Source: Microbacterium suwonense
GTDB lineage: Bacteria > Actinomycetota > Actinomycetes > Actinomycetales > Microbacteriaceae
Assembly (NCBI RefSeq): GCF_030296555.1
Contig: NZ_AP027728.1
Location: 2,852,001-2,916,000 of the forward strand
Reading direction: 5' to 3'
DNA: 64,000 bases
Program-made: the position numbers and the translations under genes
Part shown: positions 34,190 through 43,900 of the stretch, in pieces
Layout: each line of letters begins with the position of its first letter
Numbering within the stretch: the first letter of the stretch is position 1
The notes under the pieces: model-generated
The model's input: the letters and a program-made list of their open reading frames with translations, nothing else
What the model was told of the DNA's origin: nothing
Database searches by the model: none

Positions 34190-35586
34190 CCGTCGACGCT
34201 CTCGCCGGGGCCGCGTACATCGTCGCCGCCCTGCTGTTCATCCTGAGCCTCGCCGGCCTCAGCCGCCACGAATCCGCCCGCGCCGGCGTGGTCTACGGCA
34301 TCGTCGGGATGGCGATCGCCCTCGCCTCAACCCTGGCTCTGACGATCGCCGACGCCTGGGGAGGCAGCGGAGCCCTGCTGGGGCTGAGCCTGCTCGGGGC
34401 CGCCGTGCTCGTCGGCGCCGCAATCGGCCTGTGGCGGGCGCGGGTCGTGAAGATGACCGGGATGCCCGAGCTCATCGCCCTGCTGCACAGCTTCGTCGGT
34501 CTCGCAGCCGTGCTCGTGGGGTGGAACGGCCACCTCGCGCACGCCGCGATCCCGCCGCAGCTGGTCGACATCCACAACGCCGAGGTCTTCATCGGCATCT
34601 TCATCGGCGGTGTGACCTTCACCGGGTCCATCGTGGCCTACCTCAAGCTCGCAGCGAAGATCTCGTCGCGGCCGCTCATGCTGCCGGGCAAGAACCTGCT
34701 CAACGTGCTCGCACTTGTCGCGTTCCTGGTCTTCACGGTCTGGTTCGTGATCGATCAGCAGCTCTGGCTGCTGATCGCCGTCACCCTGCTCTCCTTCGCG
34801 CTCGGCTGGCACCTGGTGGCCTCGATCGGCGGCGGAGACATGCCCGTGGTCGTCTCGATGCTGAACAGCTACTCGGGATGGGCCGCGGCCGCAGCCGGAT
34901 TCCTACTGAACAACGACCTGCTCATCGTCACCGGTGCGCTCGTCGGCTCCTCGGGTGCATACCTGTCGTACATCATGTGCAAGGCGATGAACCGGTCGTT
35001 CATCTCAGTGATCGCCGGCGGGTTCGGCATCGTGGCATCCGCTTCGGGCGACGAGGACTACGGCGAGCATCGCGAGACGAACGCCGAGGCGGCCGCCGAC
35101 CTGCTCTCGCACGCGAAGACGGTCGTGATCACGCCCGGCTACGGCATGGCCGTGGCCCAGGCGCAGTATCCGGTCGCCGACCTCGTCGCCCGGCTGCGCG
35201 AGCGCGGTGTGGACGTGCGCTTCGGCATCCACCCCGTCGCCGGTCGCCTGCCCGGGCACATGAACGTGCTGCTCGCCGAGGCGAAAGTGCCCTACGACAT
35301 CGTGCTGGGCATGGAGGAGATCAACGACGACCTCGCCTCGACGAGTGTCGTGCTGGTGATCGGCGCCAACGACACGGTCAACCCGGCCGCCGCCGAGGAT
35401 CCGGGCAGCCCGATCGCCGGGATGCCGGTGCTGCGCGTGTGGGAGGCCGAGAACGTGATCGTGTTCAAACGCTCGATGGCCGCCGGCTATGCGGGCGTGC
35501 AGAACCCGCTGTTCTTCCGGGAGAACACGCGGATGCTGTTCGGCGACGCCAAGGAGCGCGTGGAGGACATCATCCGCGCGCTGTGA
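34186..35586 (+). CDS. pntB: NAD(P) transhydrogenase subunit beta
   Basis: A 466-residue membrane subunit. About eight or nine membrane helices fill residues 5-265, and domain III (about 285-466) binds NADP(H): [52 protein letters not shown] and [11 protein letters not shown] are all family signatures. It starts at a GTG overlapping the pntA stop. With pntA it forms the proton-translocating transhydrogenase. A double palindrome follows. Confidence 0.95.
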   Translation: MTVDALAGAAYIVAALLFILSLAGLSRHESARAGVVYGIVGMAIALASTLALTIADAWGGSGALLGLSLLGAAVLVGAAIGLWRARVVKMTGMPELIALLHSFVGLAAVLVGWNGHLAHAAIPPQLVDIHNAEVFIGIFIGGVTFTGSIVAYLKLAAKISSRPLMLPGKNLLNVLALVAFLVFTVWFVIDQQLWLLIAVTLLSFALGWHLVASIGGGDMPVVVSMLNSYSGWAAAAAGFLLNNDLLIVTGALVGSSGAYLSYIMCKAMNRSFISVIAGGFGIVASASGDEDYGEHRETNAEAAADLLSHAKTVVITPGYGMAVAQAQYPVADLVARLRERGVDVRFGIHPVAGRLPGHMNVLLAEAKVPYDIVLGMEEINDDLASTSVVLVIGANDTVNPAAAEDPGSPIAGMPVLRVWEAENVIVFKRSMAAGYAGVQNPLFFRENTRMLFGDAKERVEDIIRAL

Positions 35587-35616
35587 CCCTCACCGCACAC
35601 ACCGACACACACACAC

Positions 35617-35698
35617 GCCGAGACCCCTCACCAGCGCCGAGACCCCTCCTGAAACACGCGAATCAGGAGGGGTCTCGGCAACCAGGAGGGGTCTCGGC
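35617..35698. repeat. Double-unit palindrome, GAGACCCCTC type
   Basis: Two tandem units of GCCGAGACCCCTC on the left (from 35617 and 35634) face two inverted units on the right (ending 35674 and 35698), around an AT-richer loop. The gap lies between the convergent pntB and GNAT genes. It is preceded by a short (CA)n run. The CGAGAC start recalls the GAGACTT family. Confidence 0.88.
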
Positions 35699-35705
35699 GG
35701 ATGGA

Positions 35706-36212
35706 TCAGCGGACGAAGCGGACCTCGGTGAGGGTCTCGCCGAGGAACGGCTCGGTGTGGGTGGCACCGTCGAGGGTGAAGCCGTTGCGCACATAGAAGC
35801 GGTGCGCACGGGGGTTGTCCTCCGCGACCCACAGGTACAGCGGCTCACCCTCGTCGACGGCGGCGTCGAAGAGCTGCTGGCCCAGGCCGGTGCCCTGGTA
35901 CTGCGCCAGCAGATAGATGAAGTACAGCTCGCGCATCGCCGGGGCGTCCTTGTCGCGAGCGGGGCCGGAGCCCACGAAGCCGACGATCTCGCCGTCGACG
36001 AGGGCGGCGCTCATCTTGAAGTCGTCGCCCTGGCGGGCCCAGTTGGTCCACAGCTCGGCCATGCGGCGCGGGGAGATGCGCGCCAGTGCGGCCTTGCTGA
36101 TCAGGTGGTCGTAGGTCTCATGCCAGGTCTGCGCATGCACGCGACCGAGGGCTTCCGCATCCACATCGCGGACCGGACGGACGATGATCTCGGGCTGGGC
36201 TTCGGCGCTCAT
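35706..36212 (-). CDS. GNAT-family N-acetyltransferase
   Basis: A 168-residue acetyltransferase. The acetyl-CoA site appears as YLLAQYQGTGLGQQLFDAAV (about residues 98-117), followed by LWVAEDNPRAHRFYVRNGF, the usual GNAT motif A and B. The substrate cannot be told. It is transcribed alone, convergent to pntB. Confidence 0.88.
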   Translation of the reverse strand: MSAEAQPEIIVRPVRDVDAEALGRVHAQTWHETYDHLISKAALARISPRRMAELWTNWARQGDDFKMSAALVDGEIVGFVGSGPARDKDAPAMRELYFIYLLAQYQGTGLGQQLFDAAVDEGEPLYLWVAEDNPRAHRFYVRNGFTLDGATHTEPFLGETLTEVRFVR

Positions 36213-36294
36213 GCCGTGACTCTACGCGCGCAGACCCACCAGGTGAAATCGGCCAGTAACGGACGGCGAGTTATGTAGCATCCGTCCAAAGAAC

Positions 36295-36323
36295 TTGGGC
36301 GGTCTGTCGTGGATCACTACTAT
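36295..36323 (+). promoter_or_regulatory. Candidate leaderless promoter of the thioesterase gene
   Basis: TTGGGC (36295-36300) and TACTAT (36318-36323) are 17 bases apart. The GTG start at 36332 follows the -10 box by 8 bases, which puts the transcript start at or within two bases of the start codon. No ribosome-binding site is visible, in line with a leaderless mRNA. Confidence 0.5.
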
Positions 36324-36331
36324 CGGCGACT

Positions 36332-36892
36332 GTGAATGTGATCTGGCGCACCCTTCTCATCATCGCCCGGGCCCGTCGTCGGATGCGCCGGGAAGGCGCT
36401 CTCGAATCCTCGGAGGTCGGCCGGATCAGCCTGACGACGCTCCCCACCGACCTCGACATCCTGCGGCACATGAACAACGGTCGCTATCTGTCGCTGTTCG
36501 ACCTCGGGCGCTGGGATCTGCTCATCCGCACCGGTCTGTTCGACGCGATGAAGAAGCGCGGCTGGTACGCCGTCGTCTCCAGCGAGACCATCACCTTCCG
36601 CAAGTCGCTGCAGCTGTGGCAGCGCTTCGACATCGAATCGCGATTCGTCGGACACGACGAGAAGGCGATGTTCCTGGAGCACCGGGCGGTCGTGGACGGC
36701 GAGGTGTACGCCCGGGTGATCGTGCGGGCGCGGATGCTGCGCCGCAGCGGTGGCACGGTTCCGCACGACGAGCTGTTCGCGGCCGTCGGCACACCGGCGG
36801 GGATCCCGGACATCGACGACTGGATCCACGACTGGGCCACGGCATCCGCCCTGCCCTCCACGCGCAAGCCGGCGCCCAGCGTCTGGGGCTGA
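36332..36892 (+). CDS. Hotdog-fold acyl-CoA thioesterase
   Basis: A 186-residue protein of the 4-hydroxybenzoyl-CoA thioesterase-like hotdog family. The typical start of the fold is PTDLDILRHMNNGRYLSLFD (about 36-55) with Asn/Asp at the active-site loop, followed by SETITFRKSLQLWQRFDIES and FLEHRAVVDGEVYARVIVRA. A short basic segment precedes it (ARARRRMRRE). It should hydrolyse acyl-CoA; the chain length is unknown. It stands alone, divergent from the GNAT gene. Confidence 0.82.
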   Translation: MNVIWRTLLIIARARRRMRREGALESSEVGRISLTTLPTDLDILRHMNNGRYLSLFDLGRWDLLIRTGLFDAMKKRGWYAVVSSETITFRKSLQLWQRFDIESRFVGHDEKAMFLEHRAVVDGEVYARVIVRARMLRRSGGTVPHDELFAAVGTPAGIPDIDDWIHDWATASALPSTRKPAPSVWG

Positions 36893-36957
36893 CGCCGACA
36901 TCACTGCCGTGAACCCTCCGCCGCTCTAAGCTGAGTTGCATCAACGAGGGGGAATCC

Positions 36958-37611
36958 ATGTCGTACGATCCGTCGAACTCCGGTGAGCAGCCGCCCCGAG
37001 TCGTGCCGCCGCCACCCGCGTCGGAGCCGGTGCCGCCACAGGCGGACGCGGTACCGTCGCCGTCAGACTATGCGCCGCCGGCGCCTCCGACGCAGCCACC
37101 CGGCTACCAGCCGCCGGGGGCCGGCTACGCTCCGCCGGGCTACCAGGCGCCGGCGCAGCCCGGCTACGCGCAGCCCGGCTACGCGCAGCCCGGCTACGTA
37201 CAGCCCGGGCCCGCACAGCATCCGGGCTACCAGCCGACCACCCAGCAGCCCGGCTACCCGAATGCGCCCGGTCAGCCGCCGTACGTGGGCTACTCCGCGC
37301 CGCGGGCACTCACTCCGCAGGGCTACCCGGTCGCGTCCTATCCCGGGTATGCGGGCGCGGGTTACGCGCCGCCGTCGCCTGGTGTCGGCGGCCTCGCGAT
37401 CGCGGCGATCATCGTGTCGGGAGTCGCGTTCCTGGCCGGATGGATGCCGGTCATCGGCGTGGTCCTGGCGCTCGCCGGGCTTCTGCTCAGCATCTTGGCC
37501 GTGCGTCGCCAGTCAGGCCGGGTGCTCGGGATCATCGGCATCGTGCTGTCGTCGCTGGCGCTCGTCACCAGCCTGTTGATGACGATCGGGCTGTTCGCCA
37601 CCTTCCGGTGA
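36958..37611 (+). CDS. Pro/Gly/Tyr-rich small membrane protein (DUF4190-like)
   Basis: A 217-residue protein. Residues 1-140 are low-complexity with repeated PGYAQPGYAQPGYVQPG and related PGY/PPGYQ units. Residues 143-215 hold two membrane helices (GGLAIAAIIVSGVAFLAGW plus IGVVLALAGLLLSILAV, then GIIGIVLSSLALVTSLLMTI), the pattern of DUF4190-type proteins. No function is known. GAGGGGG lies before the ATG. Confidence 0.75.
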   Translation: MSYDPSNSGEQPPRVVPPPPASEPVPPQADAVPSPSDYAPPAPPTQPPGYQPPGAGYAPPGYQAPAQPGYAQPGYAQPGYVQPGPAQHPGYQPTTQQPGYPNAPGQPPYVGYSAPRALTPQGYPVASYPGYAGAGYAPPSPGVGGLAIAAIIVSGVAFLAGWMPVIGVVLALAGLLLSILAVRRQSGRVLGIIGIVLSSLALVTSLLMTIGLFATFR

Positions 37612-37680
37612 GCGCGGAACCCCGGTGAGCGACGAACCCTCGGTGAGCGACGACCTTCTCGGGAGAGGAGCAGGACGACC

Positions 37681-39129
37681 GTGCTGACGATGCTGCGGAC
37701 CACGGGCCGAGCGGTGCTGCGGCACTGGCCCGCGATGCTGGCGTGGTACCTCGGCGGCGTCCTGGTGCACTACGTCATCGTGCAGGTGGCCGGCGTGGTC
37801 GGCGCGCACTCGGCCACCATCGGATTTCTCATCCTGCCGCTGGCCATCCTCGCGCGGCTCGTCAGCTACGTGGCGATGTTCCTGGTGCTGAGAGACGGCC
37901 TGCGCGAGCTGACCGCCATCGCTCCGCTGCCCGAGTCGGCGGCGGCGCGTCGGGGAACCTTCCTCACGGCACTGCTCACCGGCATCCTGCCGTTCTTCGC
38001 GGTGTACTGGGGTCAGGGGCTTCTGGGCGAGGACGTGGTGGCGTACTCGGCGCGCGCCCTGCGCGAGCGCACGGACATCATCTGGATGAGCGTGTTCGAG
38101 ACCGGCCAGCCGCTGGACGACACCGACCGGGTGCTGAACCTGCCGCTGAACCTGTGGACGGCGGCGATCATCGTGGTCGCCTTCGCAGCCCGGTGGACGT
38201 GGACGAAATGGCAGCAGCGCATCCCGGGATGGGTGTCGCCGATCGCGGTGTACCTCGAGGTCGTCTGGGTGTTCTTCTCGGTGATGGTGATCGGCGACCT
38301 CACCGATCGGGTGAAGGAATGGGTCGACTCGCGGGCGGCGATGGCCTGGCTGGAGCAGATCCGCGAGGGGGTGCTCACTGCGATCGCACCGCTGCGCTGG
38401 GCCTGGGATGGGATCGGCTGGGCGATCGGCGAGGCCGGCCCGATCCTGCTCTCTCCGCTGGCCTGGCTCACCGTCGGCGGAGTCGTCTACGGGCAGGCGA
38501 TCGTCGCGGAGAAGCTGCGTCTCGAGAACGAGATGCTTGCCACGCTGCGCGAGCACGCCGCCGTCATTCCGAACCCGCTGATGCGCCGGCTGAAGGATCT
38601 CGGCGACGAGCTGGGATCGCGTTTCGTGCCGATCGGACGCGCCCTGCTGCTGATGTGGCGGGCGGGGCCGGTGCTGATCGCATCGTACGCGCTGCTGCAC
38701 GTGGCGGTGAAGACCCTCGAGACCTATCTGCAGTACGGTGCCTCGCGACTGGTCGGCCCGCACGAGCTGATGTTCTGGAGCATCGTGCTGCCCCTGGTGT
38801 CGCTGGTGCCGCTGCTGCTGACCGAGCCGGTGCGCGTCGCAGTGATCGCCGGCGCGTACGACGCGACGCTCGGGCGCCTGCGCACGCGGCAGCAGCAGCG
38901 TGCCGACGCCGGTGACATCTCGCAGGGCGAGGCGGATGCCAGGGCCGTCGCGGATGCTGCGGGAGTGCTGCCGGATGCCGTGCTCGAAGCCGGCCGGGAA
39001 CCTCAGACGACGAGCGGTCAGGGATCGATCGAGAATCTGACGAACCGGCCGTCGCCGACCGGGTCCACCTCGAGCCAGAAGGGCCCCTCCACGTCGGAGG
39101 GAACCACGAACGCGACGGTCAGCGAGTAG
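37681..39129 (+). CDS. Large polytopic membrane protein of unknown function
   Basis: A 482-residue protein not recognised as a known transporter. About six to eight hydrophobic segments are visible, for example MLAWYLGGVLVHYVIVQVAG, TIGFLILPLAILARL, TALLTGILPFFAVYW, AAIIVVAFAARWTW, YLEVVWVFFSVMVIGDL and SIVLPLVSLVPLLLTEPVRV. A charged tail follows residue 400. It starts at a GTG. Its last 112 bases overlap the end of the convergent gene at 39018; the final Ser/Thr-rich 35 residues may therefore be an artefact of a missed frameshift near the end. Confidence 0.7.
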   Translation: MLTMLRTTGRAVLRHWPAMLAWYLGGVLVHYVIVQVAGVVGAHSATIGFLILPLAILARLVSYVAMFLVLRDGLRELTAIAPLPESAAARRGTFLTALLTGILPFFAVYWGQGLLGEDVVAYSARALRERTDIIWMSVFETGQPLDDTDRVLNLPLNLWTAAIIVVAFAARWTWTKWQQRIPGWVSPIAVYLEVVWVFFSVMVIGDLTDRVKEWVDSRAAMAWLEQIREGVLTAIAPLRWAWDGIGWAIGEAGPILLSPLAWLTVGGVVYGQAIVAEKLRLENEMLATLREHAAVIPNPLMRRLKDLGDELGSRFVPIGRALLLMWRAGPVLIASYALLHVAVKTLETYLQYGASRLVGPHELMFWSIVLPLVSLVPLLLTEPVRVAVIAGAYDATLGRLRTRQQQRADAGDISQGEADARAVADAAGVLPDAVLEAGREPQTTSGQGSIENLTNRPSPTGSTSSQKGPSTSEGTTNATVSE

Positions 39130-39623
39130 GGCTGCGCGGATTCGGGATCGTCCTCATCCGCCAGGCTGCTGATGCACCTCTCCGGTTCGTCGGAGTTGTA
39201 GGGGATGCCGATCTCCGAGCGCATCGGCGTCCACTCCCTGCCGGTGCTCTGCTGCACGAGCACCGGCGGCTCGCAGGACACCGCCCGCCCCTCGGGCGCG
39301 ACCGGGACGATGGCTGCCAGCAGGCGGGTGCCCTCGGGCATGTCCATGCCGCTGGTATCGGCGATCTCGCCGCTGCGCACCGGGCCCCAGGCGGCACCGC
39401 TCAACTCCACGGTTCCCTGGTCGGGAACGACGACCGGGGTGACCTTGCGCATGCCGTACCCGAAGTACGAGTACCACTCGTTCGCGCCCACGCCGAGGCC
39501 GACTGCGGGCGCGAGCAGCACCAGCGCGATCAGCGCCAGCCGGTTGGTGCGCCACCAGCCGGGTCGGTGCGGCGCATCGGCTCCGGCTGCGACTGCGGAT
39601 GCCGGCGGTGTCGGCACGGTCAT
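39018..39623 (-). CDS. Exported single-TM protein, unknown (third of a three-gene cluster)
   Basis: A 201-residue protein with a short cytoplasmic N-terminus, one membrane helix (NRLALIALVLLAPAVGLGVG, about 30-50) and an extracytoplasmic beta-rich domain with two or three Cys (SCEPPVLVQQSTG, ERCISSLAD). No family recognised. ATGA overlap with the upstream gene at 39623. Convergent and overlapping with the membrane-protein gene on the plus strand. Confidence 0.65.
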   Translation of the reverse strand: MTVPTPPASAVAAGADAPHRPGWWRTNRLALIALVLLAPAVGLGVGANEWYSYFGYGMRKVTPVVVPDQGTVELSGAAWGPVRSGEIADTSGMDMPEGTRLLAAIVPVAPEGRAVSCEPPVLVQQSTGREWTPMRSEIGIPYNSDEPERCISSLADEDDPESAQPYSLTVAFVVPSDVEGPFWLEVDPVGDGRFVRFSIDP

Positions 39624-40171
39624 CAGCGCGCCCAGCCCGTCTCTGGAAGGGCGACCTCGTTCTCGATCGGGATGTCGTCCAGATCGATGGGCACCTCGAT
39701 GAGGCCGTCGTACCGGGCATCGGGCGGAATGCCCAAGCGTAGTGCGGCGGTTCCGGTGAGCGCGTCATCGGGCAGCTCGAAAGCCAGGCCGCCGCGTCTC
39801 ATCACCCCGGTCACGAGACGCTGCTGGTAGAACGTGTCGGCGCGCTCGGTCGCGCGGAACGTGCGCTCGCCGATGATCAGTTCGGCGAAGCCGAGCCGGG
39901 CTGCGTACTGGGAGTCCCGTGCCGCGGCATCCACGTCGACGACGAGCCAGGTGCCATCTGCCGACCATCCGCTCGCCGACGTCACGGTGCGCGCGGCGCG
40001 CACATCGGTCACCGTGAGGGTGAGGTTGCGGGTGGTGGCCGCTTCGCCGACCGTTGTGCGGGTGATGAAACTCGCCTCCGACGATCCGTCCGGAAGCGCC
40101 ACGGCGTTCAGCACCCATGCACCGGCGAGCAGCACGGCAGTGAGCCCCCAGGGCATGAGCTTCGACGTCAC
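39623..40171 (-). CDS. Exported single-TM protein, unknown (second of the cluster)
   Basis: A 182-residue protein starting at a GTG that overlaps the stop of the gene before it (40168-40171). One N-terminal helix (MPWGLTAVLLAGAWVLNAVA) leads to an Ig-like beta domain resembling DUF4352/telokin-type extracellular domains: NLTLTVTDVRAARTV, TWLVVDVDAAARDS and YAARLGFAELIIGERTF. It resembles its neighbour at 40168-40866 in layout. Function unknown. Confidence 0.68.
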   Translation of the reverse strand: MTSKLMPWGLTAVLLAGAWVLNAVALPDGSSEASFITRTTVGEAATTRNLTLTVTDVRAARTVTSASGWSADGTWLVVDVDAAARDSQYAARLGFAELIIGERTFRATERADTFYQQRLVTGVMRRGGLAFELPDDALTGTAALRLGIPPDARYDGLIEVPIDLDDIPIENEVALPETGWAR

Positions 40172-40866
40172 GATGCACCCCCATCGGAATCCGTGGCGAC
40201 CTCGCGCACGGCGGCGGTCAGGTGAGCGCCCACGGTCACGTCTTCCCAGATGTCCACTCCGCGCTGCACGTTCGTTCCCACGCGGTGCGTGGAGGCGGGC
40301 AGGGTGAGAGCGAGTTCGTCCCCATCGCGCAGGTCGTCGGAGCCCACGACCCAGGCCAACTCCAGACGGGTCGGCACATCCGGCTGCAGGGTGGTCACCG
40401 GGCTGCCGTCGGCACGGGAGATCGCCGGCTTGGCGTCGATCCCCTCCACCCGGATGCCGTCGACCACGGGCGAGGTCGTGCTGAGCGAGGTGGCCAGCCG
40501 CGGCTTGTCGAAGGTGTTCACCACGTCCACGATCACCGCGAGCACCCGCTCGCCCTTCTCCCGATCCGGGAAGACCGACGTGGTGCCGCGTTCCGACCGC
40601 AGCTCCACGCCCTGCACCGTCAGCTGCAGATCGGAGCCGGAGTACGCTTCGCCGATCGCCACCGTCGGAACGGGTGGGGGCGGCACTTCCTCCAGTCCGC
40701 CGAAACCGGCCGTCGCCGCCAGCAGCACTCCGCCGCCGGCGGTGAGCAGCCATGGCGTCGGGATCAGGCTCGCCATGCGTCGCACTCGGGTGAGCAGGGT
40801 CCGCTCAGGCACAGCCGCGGGCTCAGGCACGGCCGCGGACTCGGGCGAGGACGAAGCGGCGGTCAC
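40168..40866 (-). CDS. Exported single-TM protein, unknown (first of the cluster)
   Basis: A 232-residue protein with a Pro/Ala-rich cytoplasmic start, a helix (IPTPWLLTAGGGVLLAATAG, about 36-55) and an extracytoplasmic beta-sandwich with DUF4352-like strands (DLQLTVQGVELRSERG, VLAVIVDVVNTFDKPRL, RLELAWVVGSDDLRDGDEL). It starts at a GTG. The three overlapping genes 40866 to 39018 form one unit. All three have the same topology, which suggests a membrane-anchored complex on the cell surface. Confidence 0.68.
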   Translation of the reverse strand: MTAASSSPESAAVPEPAAVPERTLLTRVRRMASLIPTPWLLTAGGGVLLAATAGFGGLEEVPPPPVPTVAIGEAYSGSDLQLTVQGVELRSERGTTSVFPDREKGERVLAVIVDVVNTFDKPRLATSLSTTSPVVDGIRVEGIDAKPAISRADGSPVTTLQPDVPTRLELAWVVGSDDLRDGDELALTLPASTHRVGTNVQRGVDIWEDVTVGAHLTAAVREVATDSDGGAS

Positions 40867-40945
40867 GAGATCAGCATAGGGCGAATCGCCGCGCCATCAG
40901 CGGGATCACCTGACCACCGGGCGGTCCGCGGCATACCCTGGGAAC

Positions 40946-43900
40946 ATGCCTGATCAGCCGTCTGTCGCACCCGGGGCACGTCTGGAGGACGCCGCCGTCG
41001 AACTCGCACGCCGGTGGGTGCAGCAGGAGGCATCCATTCCGGTCGACCCGGCCGCCCAGCGTCTGGCCGGAGTGCTGCACGACCCGAACGGGCTGCCCTT
41101 CACCCTCGGCTTCATCGACGGCGTGATGCGCCCCGAGAGTGCATCCGCCGCCGCATCCAACCTGCACCGGGTCGCCCCGCTGGCACCCGCGTTCCTGCCC
41201 TGGTATCTGCGCGGCGTCGTGCGGGTCGGCGGCGGCATCGCCCCCGCCCTGCCGCTGCCCACCGTCCCGATCGCGCGGCGCGTGCTGCGCGAGATGGTCG
41301 ATCATCTCGTCGTCGATGCGCGCCCCGACAAGCTCGGTGCCGCGCTGGAGCGCATCCGCCGGCCCGCCGCTGATCCCGCCGACGCGGACGAGGCGGCACG
41401 GGCGCCGAGACTGAATCTCAACCTGCTCGGCGAGGCAGTGCTCGGCGAAGCCGAGGCGAAGAGACGGCTCGACGGCATCCACGAGCTCATCCGCCGCGAC
41501 GACGTCGACTACGTCTCGGTGAAGGTCTCGGCGATCATGAGCCGCATCTCGATGTGGGCGTTCGACGAGGTCGTCGACGAGGTCGTCGAACGGCTCACCC
41601 CGCTCTACCTGACCGCTTCGGCCGATGAGACGTTCATCAACCTCGACATGGAGGAGTACAAGGATCTCGATCTGACCATCGCGGTGTTCACGCGGCTCCT
41701 CGAGGACCCGCGACTGAAGCACCTCGAGGCCGGCATCGTGCTGCAGACCTATCTGCCCGACGCGCTGCCGGCGCTGCGCGAGCTGACCGCGTGGGCGCGG
41801 GATCGGGTGCAACACGGCGGCGCGCCCATCAAGGTGCGCTTGGTCAAGGGCGCGAATCTCGCCATGGAGAAGGTGGATGCCGTGATGCACGGCTGGACGC
41901 AGGCTCCCTACGGTTCCAAGCTCGACACGGATGCCAACTACCTGCGCTGCCTGGACGAGGCGCTCCAGCCGCGCAACGTCGCGGCGGTGCGCATCGGCGT
42001 CGCCGGACACAACCTGTTCGACATCGCGTTCGCCTGGCTGCTCGCCGGGGAGCGCGGGGTGCGCGAGCAGGTGGAGTTCGAGATGCTGCTCGGCATGGCG
42101 CAGGCGCAGGTGGCCGCCGTCTCGCGCACCGTCGGCCCGGTGCTGCTGTACGTCCCTGTGGTGCACCCGCACGAGTTCGATGTGGCGATCAGCTACCTCG
42201 TGCGCCGCCTGGAGGAGAACGCGTCCACGTCGAACTTCCTCTCCGCGGCGTTCGATCTCGCCGCCGACCCCTCGCTGTTCGAACGGGAACGGCTGCGCTT
42301 CGTCGACTCGGTCAGCAGAGCCCGCGACCAGTCCCTGCAGATCGGACCGCGCCGCACGCAGGACCGCACCGCACCCGTGCACGAATCGGTGCGCCCGCGA
42401 ACCCGGCCGAGATCCGAGACCGAGGACCTCACCGGGCTCGTGCTCGACATCGCACGCGGCTCCTCCGGCGAGGACGTGGACAACGATCCCTTCCTGCAGA
42501 CGGCGGTCTACTCGCGTCAGGAGATCGTCGGCTCCGCGGCCGGTGCGCCCGGCTTCGCGAACACCCCCGACAGCGACCCCGCACTCGCGGCCAACCGGGA
42601 GTGGGGTCGCGGGATCCTCGCGCGGATCGCCGCCGCGGACGGTCCGGACGGCAGCAGAGGTGGCGATGCGCTCGGCGCCGCGACCCTGCGCGCCGCCCGC
42701 ATCGACGACGAGCGGATGCTGCAGCAGACCATCGCGTGCGTGCGCGCCGCGGCATCCGAGTGGGGGAGCCGCCCGGCATCCGAGCGGTCGGAGGTGCTGC
42801 TGCGCGCGGCCGCGGCACTGTCCGGGCGCCGCGCCGATCTCATCGAGGTCGCGGCGGTCGAGACGGGCAAGACGCTCGCCGAGGGCGACGTCGAGGTGAG
42901 CGAGGCCGTCGACTTCGCCTCGTACTATGCCGCCACCTGCCGGGAGCTGGACGGCGTCGCAGGCGCCCGCTTCGAACCGGCCCGCGTGACCGTGGTCACC
43001 CCGCCGTGGAACTTCCCGATCTCCATCCCCGCCGGCGGTGTGCTCGCCGCACTCGCTGCGGGATCCGGTGTCGTCTTCAAACCTGCCCCGCAGGCCCGGC
43101 GGTGCGCCGCCGTCATCGCCGAGGCTCTCTGGCAGGCGGGCATCCCGCGCGACGTGCTCGTGCTCGCCGATGTGGAGGAGGGGTCGCTCGGGCGGCAGCT
43201 CATCTCGCATCCGGATGTCGATCGCGTGATCCTCACCGGGTCATGGGACACGGCGGCGCTGTTCCGCTCCTGGCGAGCCGATCTGCCGCTGCTGGCCGAG
43301 ACCAGTGGCAAGAACGCCATGATCATCACTCCGACGGCCGATCTCGACCTGGCCGTCGCCGACCTGGTCAAGAGCGCGTTCGGGCACGCCGGGCAGAAGT
43401 GCTCCGCCGCGTCGCTGGTGATCCTGGTGGGCGCTGCCGGGCGATCCAAGCGCTTCGCCCGGCAGCTGGTGGATGCCACCCGGTCGCTGCGCGTCGCCTG
43501 GCCCGCCGATGCGCAGGCGGAGGTCGGACCGGTGATCGAGAAGCCGACGGGCAAGCTCGCCTGGGCGCTCTCGCAGCTGGAGGGCGAGGAGAAGTGGCTG
43601 ATCGAGCCGAGGTCGCTGGACGAGACCGGGCGGCTGTGGAGCCCCGGCATCCGCGTCGGGGTGCAGCCGGGCTCGCGCACGCATCTGGAGGAGTTCTTCG
43701 GTCCGATGCTCGGCGTCATGCACGCCCCGAACCTCGCTGCCGCGATCGAACTGCAGAACGCCGTCGCCTACGGGCTCACCGCTGGACTGCACACCCAGGA
43801 TCCCGCCGAGCTGGCGCTGTGGCTGGATCGGGTGCAGGCCGGCAACCTGTACGTGAACCGCGGCATCACCGGCGCCATCGTGCAGCGGCAGCCCTTCGGT

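Noticed and set aside
39018..39129. True 112-base convergent overlap of two genes
   Set aside because: Possible, but the overlapping Ser/Thr-rich tail of the plus-strand protein has no family support and may follow a missed frameshift; not reported as a finding.
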